Part shown: in pieces, positions 1-5,309 of the stretch
How the letters are laid out: each line of letters opens with the position of its first letter
Position numbering within the stretch: position 1 is the stretch's first letter
From: an uncultured Planctomycetota bacterium
Lineage (GTDB): Bacteria > Planctomycetota > Planctomycetia > Pirellulales > UBA1268
DNA: 5,309 nt
Direction: 5' to 3'
NCBI GenBank assembly: GCA_905477565.1
Contig: CAJQGO010000007.1
Location: 1 to 5,309 of the forward strand
Translations under genes and position numbers: made by a program
Notes under the pieces: generated by a model
What the model was told of the DNA's origin: nothing
Seen by the model: only the letters and a program-made list of their open reading frames with translations
The model's database searches: none

Positions 1-207
1 GGGGCTGGAGTGAAGGCTGGTCAGATTTACGGAACCACTACTCCGGACGGAAAGCATGCGGACGAGAATGTTGTGGATGTCACAGATTTCAACGCATCCA
101 TAGCATGGCGGCTTGGGATTGATCCAAACCTCGAAGAAAAGGCAGCCAGTGGCCGACCCTTTGAGTTAGCCAATAAAGGCACAGTGCGAAGAGAATTGTT
201 TGTCTGA
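1..207 (+). CDS. DUF1501 family protein, C-terminal end (5' partial)
   Basis: This frame is open from the first base and stops at TGA 205-207, giving the last 68 residues of a protein whose start lies outside the window. What is visible resembles the C-terminus of DUF1501 (PF07394) proteins, which are alkaline-phosphatase/sulfatase-fold proteins abundant in planctomycetes. It has a G-Q-I-Y-G-T-T segment followed by a D-G turn, then a V-x-D-x-x-A-S-I-A-W-R-L-G-I-D-P block, and a terminal G-R-P-F motif with N-K-G and R-E-L-F. In this family the tail normally reads as an ATI/ALGID-type helix followed by a GRP segment and a short final strand, so the end looks natural rather than truncated. DUF1501 genes usually sit just downstream of DUF1549/DUF1553 genes, but that neighbour is not visible here. 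The biochemical role of the family is not established. The assignment rests on a short fragment. Confidence 0.72.
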   Translation, partial: GAGVKAGQIYGTTTPDGKHADENVVDVTDFNASIAWRLGIDPNLEEKAASGRPFELANKGTVRRELFV

Positions 208-230
208 GGTGTTGGAAAAAATGACTAACA

Positions 231-250
231 ACAGAAGATTGGTCCTCTGT
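231..250. other. Imperfect hairpin in the gap after the DUF1501 gene
   Basis: An 8-position stem is visible. Bases 231-238 pair with 243-250 with one A/C mismatch (236/245), around a TTGG tetraloop. It begins 23 bases after the DUF1501 stop codon. No T-run follows on the + strand, so it is not a standard intrinsic terminator. It could be a weak transcript end, an mRNA-stabilising structure or chance. The rest of the gap (208-446) holds no gene I can support, no clear -35/-10 pair, and only the ribosome binding site near its end. Confidence 0.25.
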
Positions 251-428
251 GAACATCTCGTGCAAGAATCCCTTGATGTATCGCACTAGTGCTCCTGATC
301 CTCTTGAAGTGCACGGGTAGTAAGAAATCGGGGACCAACCGGTATCACTGCGATACTTTCATAGAAAAGCAGAAGCATTGGAGACATCTGGTGGTTGCCG
401 TAGCAGGTGAACGTCATGTGTGAGACAC

Positions 429-434
429 AAGGAG
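429..434 (+). promoter_or_regulatory. Shine-Dalgarno site AAGGAG for the Gfo/Idh/MocA gene
   Basis: AAGGAG lies 12 bases before ATG 447, inside a purine-rich AAGGAGAAG stretch. It decides the start codon. An in-frame GTG at 420 lies upstream of this site and would add nine charged residues ahead of the signal peptide, so ATG 447 is preferred. Confidence 0.6.
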
Positions 435-446
435 AAGACAATCACG

Positions 447-1769
447 ATGAATAAAAAACTCCTACGAAGAGAAGTGCTAAAGGCGTGCAGTGGCGTAGCA
501 ACGGGGGGTTTAGTCGGCTGTTTTACTTCTACTGTGCAATCCGAGGAACGTCGCTCGCCGAATGAACGGCCGCGAGTGGGTGTCGTTGGCAATGGAGGCA
601 TTGCTCGTTCCCACGCTAGAGGGTTGAAGCGGCTTGCCGACATTGTGGCGATTGCCGATGTAGATAGACAACATCTTGAACAATACAACGCTGAGTACGC
701 TGCTGGAAAAGCTCAGCAGTTCTCTGACTATCGGGATCTCATTGATGCGCCAGGCATTGATGCCATTTTTGTCTGTACCCCAGACCATTGGCACGTGAAG
801 ATTGCGATCGACGCCATGCGTGCCGGCAAGGACGTCTACTGCGAAAAGCCCGCCACCCTGACAATCGACGAAGGCCGCACGCTTGGCCGTGTCATCAAGG
901 AAACGGGCCGCGTTCTTCAAGTGGGCACACAACAACGCAGCAGCCCGAAATTTCAAACGGCAGTGGCTCTGGCACATTCGCAGCGTCTCGGCAAGATGAA
1001 ACGTGTGACTGTAGCCATTGGCTCTGGTCCTAAAGGCCCCACGTTCGACACGTCCAGTCCGCCATCGAACCTGAACTGGAATATGTGGCAGGGCCAGACG
1101 CCAAGTGTCAACTACATTACACAACGTTGTCACGGGAACTTTCGCTGGTGGTATGAATACTCCGGTGGCAAAATGACGGACTGGGGTGCTCACCATGTCG
1201 ATATCGCCCAGTGGGCTATCGCACCGGATCTGCCTGGACCTGAGTTAATCGAATTGGTTCACGCTGAGCACCCGGTGGCGTTTGAAAATGGCGTGCCAAC
1301 GGTCAGCAATACCTATAACACGGCGACATCGTTCAAAGTGCGATGTGTCTTTGCGGATGGAGTTGAGATGTTGATCGTCAACGATGCGAAAGATCTCGGT
1401 TTTGATAACGGCATCATGTTCGAAAGTGACGGGGGGCGTTACTTTGTGAATCGGGGCAAGTTGACCGGTAGCCCTATTGAAGACCTTGCTAAGAATCCGC
1501 TGCCGGAAGACCTGTTTACCAAATTGCGAAAAGGCCAAGACAAGCTAAGTCATCGTGAAAACTTTTTCGCTTGTTGCGATTCACGAGATACTCCAATTTC
1601 TGATGCGGAAAGTCATTGCCGGCACCTCAATACGTGTCATCTGGCGAACATCGCCGTTCGTCTGGGACGATCGTTGAAGTGGGACGCTACCAAGCAGCAG
1701 GTCATTGGTGACGAACAAGCCAATGGGTTTCAGAAACGCATGCAGCGAAAGGGGTTTGAGGTTGTTTAA
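447..1769 (+). CDS. Exported Gfo/Idh/MocA family oxidoreductase (Tat-type signal, possible lipoprotein)
   Basis: This encodes 440 residues from ATG 447. The N-terminus carries R7-R8-E-V-L-K, a twin-arginine-type motif, then a weakly hydrophobic stretch ending in a lipobox L22-V-G-C25. The mature protein is a typical Gfo/Idh/MocA enzyme. It has a Rossmann dinucleotide-binding loop G48-N-G-G-I-A53, a T111-P-D-H-W-H116 segment, the signature E133-K134-P135 with the likely catalytic lysine, and a D245-W-G-A-H249-H250-V-D252 motif. D245 and H249 match the D-x3-H pair of inositol dehydrogenase-type enzymes. The C-terminal part (N-F-F-A-C-C, H-L-A-N-I-A-x-R-L-G-R, L-K-W-D) is that of the large planctomycete inositol 2-dehydrogenase-like group. 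Family knowledge: members oxidise or reduce sugars and cyclitols with NAD(P), and some exported ones (glucose-fructose oxidoreductase, GH109) keep the cofactor bound. The substrate here is unknown. The 3' end overlaps the next gene, suggesting an operon. Confidence 0.9.
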   Translation: MNKKLLRREVLKACSGVATGGLVGCFTSTVQSEERRSPNERPRVGVVGNGGIARSHARGLKRLADIVAIADVDRQHLEQYNAEYAAGKAQQFSDYRDLIDAPGIDAIFVCTPDHWHVKIAIDAMRAGKDVYCEKPATLTIDEGRTLGRVIKETGRVLQVGTQQRSSPKFQTAVALAHSQRLGKMKRVTVAIGSGPKGPTFDTSSPPSNLNWNMWQGQTPSVNYITQRCHGNFRWWYEYSGGKMTDWGAHHVDIAQWAIAPDLPGPELIELVHAEHPVAFENGVPTVSNTYNTATSFKVRCVFADGVEMLIVNDAKDLGFDNGIMFESDGGRYFVNRGKLTGSPIEDLAKNPLPEDLFTKLRKGQDKLSHRENFFACCDSRDTPISDAESHCRHLNTCHLANIAVRLGRSLKWDATKQQVIGDEQANGFQKRMQRKGFEVV

Positions 1770-4700
1770 ACCGACACTTAAAACGCGAGGCATTTTTAAT
1801 AAATATCTCACCGCATCGATTATTGCCCTCAATGTTCTTCTGGTCTGCCAAGACTGCCTGGCTTCGGAGGTTGCGCATCACAAAGTCGATATTTGTGTGT
1901 ATGGCGGCACAGCCAGTGGCGTAATGGCAGCGTTGGCCGCTGACAAAGAAGGGGCTAATGTCATTCTTGTCGAACCAAGTCGCTGGCTTGGTGGCATGAC
2001 TGGTGGAGGTATCAACCATCTTGACTGGGGCAAAGGTAATACAGTCGGTGGTTCGACCTACAAGATTTTGATGGAGGGAGTCAAGGAGCAACCAAGAGCT
2101 CATGGCGGACATGCCGTACAAGGTGTCGGTAACAAAGAGTATCGTGAGCGATTCAAGAAAGCTGTTGAGGACCGCGGCATCACAGTAATTTACAACCACC
2201 GTGTCGGTAAAGTTCAGGTAAACGATAGAACAATTGACTCGCCAACACGCAAAAAGCCGATTGCGATGAACGAGTCCTTCGCTGTGACCAACCAGTCCAA
2301 TTCAATCCGGTCCATCACGCTCGACTATGCCCCGGTCGATGAAACAGGCTGTCCCATTCCTGAACCGGAGAAGCGGAATGCCATCACCGTCTCTGCGAAA
2401 GTGTTCATTGATTGTTCGTACGAGGGTGACGTGCTCGGGCTGAGCGGCGTCAGCTACACCTGGGGTCGTGAGTCACGCGAGCACTACGATGAATCACTTG
2501 CCGGAGTACGTCCGAGCCTTTGGGTTCATGACATCGACCCCTACATAGAACCCGGGAATTCTGAAAGTGGATTGGTCCCATTCGTGCAAGATCGGAAGGT
2601 CGGTCCTTTGGGCAGTGCTGACTCGTTGTCGATGGGTTACTGTTTTCGCCACGAGTTCGATATGAGCGGGAAGGGCATACCTATTCCTGAGCCAACGAAT
2701 TATGATCCAGCTGAATTTGAAGTGTATCGCCGAGCCATTCGTGATGGTGTCGACATCTTTTCAAATCGACATATGAGAACAACACTCAACAAGTTCACGG
2801 TGCATAAGAAGGCACCGTTTGTTGGCGGTGCCCAATCGAATCGCAATCTAATGGGGTCGACTGTTTACGGGTGCAATGAGAGCTACCCAAACGGTGATTG
2901 GGTAACGCGGTCGAAAATCTGGAAGTTCCATCAGGAGTTTCTTGTCAACTCGATTCATTTCGCAAAGACGGATCCTTCAGCCCCCAAAATCATGAAGCAG
3001 CGTGCGATGAAGACTTCCTTCAGGAAGGGAGTGTTCGATGAGACCGGCGGCTGGCCTAATCAGCTGTATGTCCGCCAAGCTCGTCGGATGGTTTCATCGT
3101 ACGTTGTGACCCAGAAAGACCTCGAGGGTACGACTGACCCACCTCATACGGTTGGGCTTGCAGCCTATGGGGTTGATGATTGGCCGTACGCTGTCGTCGT
3201 GGAAGATGGCAAAGTCGCTCTGCAAGGAGGTGCATTTTCTATCGTCTACCTCGACAACGGGAAATACAACGGCAGCTACAAGATCCCCTATGAGGCTGTC
3301 GTGCCGCGGAAAGGTGAGTGCGATAACCTGATCGTGCCTGTCTGCGTCTCGGCAAGTCACATCGCCTTTACGTCGCTTCGTATGGAACCTGTCTGGATGG
3401 TCCTCGGTGAATCAGCAGGCGTTGCCGCCGCCATGGCGGCCGATGCTGATATTCCTGTGCAGGACGTTCCCTACGATACGCTTCGGCAGAAGCTTGACGT
3501 GTTGGAACAGAAACTCGAACGAGTTCAGGAGTCGATTCACGATCAGCAAAAGCCTGATCAGTCCGTCCGTTGGCAGTCGCAGAAAGAGTGGAACAGTGAG
3601 AAGAAAGGCTGGGAGTGGCTGTTTCCTCATATCGATACAAACTCTGATGGCACGATCTCAGCCGAAGAGTACCGTCGCTTCCAGAAATTCAAGACAGAGC
3701 ATGAGGACTGGGAAAAGACACTTCAGGGAAAAAAGAAACAGGCTTCAACCGGGCGTTTGGATCGCGACACTCCGAACATTGTCTTGATCTTTGCTGATGA
3801 CCTCGGGATTGAACCACTGAATACCTACGGTGGCCATGGTGTCCGGACGCCATATATCGACAAACTGGCAGAAGACGGAATGGTGTTTACCCATTGCTTT
3901 GCGAACCCTGCCTGTTCTCCATCCAGAGCCGAAATCATGACGGGTACCTATCCGAGGTTCACCGGTATCAAGCATGTGCTGGCGAAGTGGAGCGATGACA
4001 CCTACCTGGATCCGAAGCAGTTCAATACTTTTGCCAATCAACTAAAGAAAGTGGGGTACGCAACTGCGATTGCCGGAAAGTGGAATGTCTCGTGGCTTGA
4101 ACGCAACGATACGGTTAAGGCTTTTGGCTTTGACGAATATTGTCTTTGGCAAATGTTTGATCGGGACGGCAACAAGAGGTCACGCTACTACCAGCCGCAT
4201 TTCCGCATGAACGGCAAGGTTGAAGAGGATGCGATTGCCGAGCGGTTTGGCCCAGACGTTCTTGCAGATTTTTTGATCGACTTTATGAATCGAAAAAAAA
4301 ACGAGCCGTTCCTCGTCTATTACCCGGCGTTATTGGTTCATACTCCCTATGTCAGGGTTCCTGGCGGTGCGGCGACCAGTCGACTTCCCGACTCAGAGCA
4401 AAAGAGCGGCCCCGAGTGTTTTCCGGAAATGGTTGAGTACCTTGACAAGAATGTTGGGCGGCTGGTGAACGCTGTCGATGACCTTGGAATCAGCAATAAT
4501 ACGATTATTCTCTTTTGCGCAGACAATGGCACGCATGGTCGCGTGACTTCGGTCTGGGGGGACAACCGTAGCAAGGTCAAGGGCGGCAAGATGACGATGA
4601 CTGATCGAGGTTCACGAGTTCCTCTCATTGTCAGGTGGCCGGGGACTGTTGAGTCAGGAACACAGTGTGATGATCTGGTCGAGCTGGCAGATTTTCTTCC

Positions 4701-4986
4701 AACATTTCTGGAAATTGCTTCAGCTCCAGAGCCGATGCAACGCGTTCACGGACAAAGCTTCTTGCCGCAACTTAGAGGAGAAGATGCTCCTTCAAAAGAA
4801 TGGGTGCACATCGAGTATAAGAAAGAACGACACATCAGAACCAAGGATTGGATCTATACCGACAAGGGAATGTTGACCAAAGTCAACAAGTTAGGTCATC
4901 CGGAGAATGACCCAGAAGAACAAAATGATCAGACTGCAGTCCGTGATGAAATGAGAAAGATATTTGCTTCAGTCGATAGAACGTAA
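1723..4986 (+). CDS. Secreted fusion protein: FAD-dependent oxidoreductase, EF-hand, type I sulfatase
   Basis: This encodes 1087 residues counted from ATG 1723. A hydrophobic stretch at about residues 36-47 (T-A-S-I-I-A-L-N-V-L-L-V) and L-A-S at 51-ish indicate a Sec signal peptide. No twin arginine is present. Domain 1 (about 55-610) is an FAD_oxidored (PF12831)-like enzyme with a GGTASG loop at 61-66, ribose-binding E84, W-L-G-G-M-T at 88-93 and the conserved S545-H-I-A plus R553-M-E-P segment near the FAD end. A charged linker carries one canonical EF-hand loop at 638-649 (D638, N640, D642, G643, S646, E649). Domain 3 (about 683-1087) is a formylglycine sulfatase with metal ligands D692-D693, C731-S-P-S-R ending in T-G741, K786, H873, D934-N935 and K956. 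It would cleave sulfate esters. Residue 788 is Asn where sulfatases often have His. The domains share one uninterrupted frame. The start is uncertain: TTG 1705, ATG 1723 and TTG 1762 are all possible, and the last gives the most usual signal length. The redox substrate is unknown; planctomycete relatives are often loosely labelled xanthan lyase-related. Confidence 0.9.
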   Translation: MGFRNACSERGLRLFKPTLKTRGIFNKYLTASIIALNVLLVCQDCLASEVAHHKVDICVYGGTASGVMAALAADKEGANVILVEPSRWLGGMTGGGINHLDWGKGNTVGGSTYKILMEGVKEQPRAHGGHAVQGVGNKEYRERFKKAVEDRGITVIYNHRVGKVQVNDRTIDSPTRKKPIAMNESFAVTNQSNSIRSITLDYAPVDETGCPIPEPEKRNAITVSAKVFIDCSYEGDVLGLSGVSYTWGRESREHYDESLAGVRPSLWVHDIDPYIEPGNSESGLVPFVQDRKVGPLGSADSLSMGYCFRHEFDMSGKGIPIPEPTNYDPAEFEVYRRAIRDGVDIFSNRHMRTTLNKFTVHKKAPFVGGAQSNRNLMGSTVYGCNESYPNGDWVTRSKIWKFHQEFLVNSIHFAKTDPSAPKIMKQRAMKTSFRKGVFDETGGWPNQLYVRQARRMVSSYVVTQKDLEGTTDPPHTVGLAAYGVDDWPYAVVVEDGKVALQGGAFSIVYLDNGKYNGSYKIPYEAVVPRKGECDNLIVPVCVSASHIAFTSLRMEPVWMVLGESAGVAAAMAADADIPVQDVPYDTLRQKLDVLEQKLERVQESIHDQQKPDQSVRWQSQKEWNSEKKGWEWLFPHIDTNSDGTISAEEYRRFQKFKTEHEDWEKTLQGKKKQASTGRLDRDTPNIVLIFADDLGIEPLNTYGGHGVRTPYIDKLAEDGMVFTHCFANPACSPSRAEIMTGTYPRFTGIKHVLAKWSDDTYLDPKQFNTFANQLKKVGYATAIAGKWNVSWLERNDTVKAFGFDEYCLWQMFDRDGNKRSRYYQPHFRMNGKVEEDAIAERFGPDVLADFLIDFMNRKKNEPFLVYYPALLVHTPYVRVPGGAATSRLPDSEQKSGPECFPEMVEYLDKNVGRLVNAVDDLGISNNTIILFCADNGTHGRVTSVWGDNRSKVKGGKMTMTDRGSRVPLIVRWPGTVESGTQCDDLVELADFLPTFLEIASAPEPMQRVHGQSFLPQLRGEDAPSKEWVHIEYKKERHIRTKDWIYTDKGMLTKVNKLGHPENDPEEQNDQTAVRDEMRKIFASVDRT
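1751..1754 (+). promoter_or_regulatory. Possible ribosome binding site for a TTG start at 1762
   Basis: An AAAGGGG stretch ends at 1754, 7 bases before TTG 1762. This would start the fusion gene 8 bases before the end of the preceding gene, a classic translational-coupling arrangement, and give a 14-residue n-region (rich in Lys/Arg) before the hydrophobic core. No comparable site precedes ATG 1723. Planctomycete genes often lack a clear Shine-Dalgarno sequence, so this does not settle the start. Confidence 0.35.
3634..3669 (+). other. EF-hand calcium-binding loop within the fusion protein
   Basis: The 12 codons encode D-T-N-S-D-G-T-I-S-A-E-E. This fits the canonical loop with oxygen ligands at positions 1, 3, 5, 9 and 12, Gly at 6 and Ile at 8. 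It is followed by a helix-like Y-R-R-F-Q-K-F-K. It sits in the linker between the FAD and sulfatase domains, and no second EF-hand is visible nearby. Calcium binding is inferred from the motif; a structural or spacing role is likely. Confidence 0.8.
3913..3945 (+). other. Sulfatase formylglycine signature (CSPSR...TG)
   Basis: These codons encode C-S-P-S-R-A-E-I-M-T-G, a full match to the C-x-P-S-R-x4-[ST]-G signature of type I sulfatases. Cys731 is the residue converted to formylglycine by a maturation enzyme (an FGE-type oxidase or an anSME radical SAM enzyme), which must be encoded elsewhere in the genome. The intact signature argues that the sulfatase half of the fusion is active. Confidence 0.9.
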
Positions 4987-5077
4987 TGAAAAGCCATCGC
5001 ACGACATTTTGAATCTATTTTGGTAGATGTGGTACTGTCCGATTTCCCCCTGCAAACGTAAGAAAAGCATTGAATCC

Positions 5078-5309
5078 ATGAATAGAATATTTGGCTGCCG
5101 TGGCATTTTTTTACTTGCACTCCTTTTGGTGGCATCCTTCGCTCATGCTCAGGCGGATGATGAGAGGCCAAATATACTGTTCTTCTTTGCCGACGATTGG
5201 GGTCGGTATGCAGGTATTTACGCTGAAGAAGATAACCCGTCGCTTAACGATGTGATCTCAACGCCCAACATTGATCGAATCGGCCGGGAAGGCGTGGTGT
5301 TTGAAAACG
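5078..5309 (+). CDS. Secreted sulfatase, N-terminal part (3' partial)
   Basis: ATG 5078 opens a frame that runs off the window end after 77 full codons. Residues 1-24 form a clear Sec signal peptide (R-I-F-G-C-R-G, hydrophobic [10 protein letters not shown], cleavage after A-H-A24). The mature start has the type I sulfatase opening [10 protein letters not shown]39-D40-W-G, where D39 and D40 are the predicted metal ligands. A second block follows, [11 protein letters not shown] at 62-72, then V-F-E-N. The G-R-Y-A-G-I-Y-A insert after the DDWG motif resembles planctomycete sulfatases related to the heparan N-sulfatase/SGSH side of the family, and differs from the sulfatase domain just upstream. 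The catalytic Cys signature lies beyond the window. It starts 91 bases after the fusion gene in the same direction. A weak purine stretch (AAGAAAAG, 5060-5067) is the only possible ribosome binding site. Confidence 0.88.
   Translation, partial: MNRIFGCRGIFLLALLLVASFAHAQADDERPNILFFFADDWGRYAGIYAEEDNPSLNDVISTPNIDRIGREGVVFEN

Noticed and set aside
221..289. A 22-codon frame (ATG 221 to TAG 289) after the DUF1501 gene
   Set aside because: It is very short, has no real ribosome binding site, shows no recognisable motif and overlaps the hairpin at 231-250.
283..292. Perfect 10-base palindrome GCACTAGTGC as a possible operator
   Set aside because: Several perfect 10-base palindromes are expected by chance in a window of this size, and there is no second copy or promoter nearby.
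342..356. Inverted repeat GTATC/GATAC with a 5-base loop upstream of the Gfo/Idh/MocA gene
   Set aside because: The stem is only five pairs and has no associated promoter element.
416..454. A 12-codon ATG frame overlapping the start of the Gfo/Idh/MocA gene, as a possible leader peptide
   Set aside because: There is no ribosome binding site and no attenuator-like structure around it. A frame this short is expected by chance.
510..1196. Long open frame on the minus strand within the Gfo/Idh/MocA gene
   Set aside because: It lies opposite a well-supported gene. Its translation shows no recognisable domain and has the look of an antisense shadow.
3540..3780. Possibility that the fusion is an assembly artefact joining two genes
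   Set aside because: The linker is an ordered, charged segment with a perfect EF-hand, the frame is continuous, and no internal signal peptide or ribosome binding site precedes the sulfatase domain. Read-level checking would still be worthwhile.
5013..5028. Small hairpin ATCTA/TAGAT in the gap after the fusion gene, as a terminator
   Set aside because: The stem is five weak pairs, with no GC-rich core and no following T-run.
5009..5038. Possible promoter (TTGAAT, 18 bases, TACTGT) before the second sulfatase
   Set aside because: The -10 element matches the consensus at only three of six positions. A promoter may exist here, but the sequence does not support naming it.

Overview
The window looks like part of a planctomycete genome (Rhodopirellula/Blastopirellula-like, order Pirellulales). 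The grounds are a DUF1501-type C-terminus, an exported Gfo/Idh/MocA oxidoreductase of the planctomycete type, an exported PF12831-like FAD protein, an EF-hand linker and S1 sulfatases, all side by side at a base composition near 50% GC. The assignment rests on gene content only. No rRNA or marker gene is present.

Layout: all genes are on the + strand. (1) 1-207 is the 3' end of a DUF1501 family gene. (2) 208-446 is a 239-base non-coding gap holding one imperfect hairpin and, near its end, the Shine-Dalgarno sequence of the next gene. (3) 447-1769 is a complete Gfo/Idh/MocA dehydrogenase-like protein with a twin-arginine-type signal and a lipobox. (4) About 1723-4986 is a very long gene. It encodes a secreted protein that joins an FAD-dependent oxidoreductase, a single EF-hand and a complete type I (formylglycine) sulfatase in one reading frame. 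Its 5' end overlaps the preceding gene. (5) 4987-5077 is a short gap. (6) 5078 to the window end is the N-terminus of a second, different secreted sulfatase, cut by the window edge.

Working picture (inference): genes 3-4, and perhaps 6, act together outside the cytoplasm on a sulfated carbohydrate. The sulfatases would remove sulfate esters, and the two redox enzymes would oxidise the sugar or open it for cleavage. The substrate cannot be read from the sequence. The most notable item is the FAD oxidoreductase/EF-hand/sulfatase fusion, which would put oxidation and desulfation on one polypeptide. No RNA genes, insertion sequences, CRISPR arrays or convincing promoters were seen.
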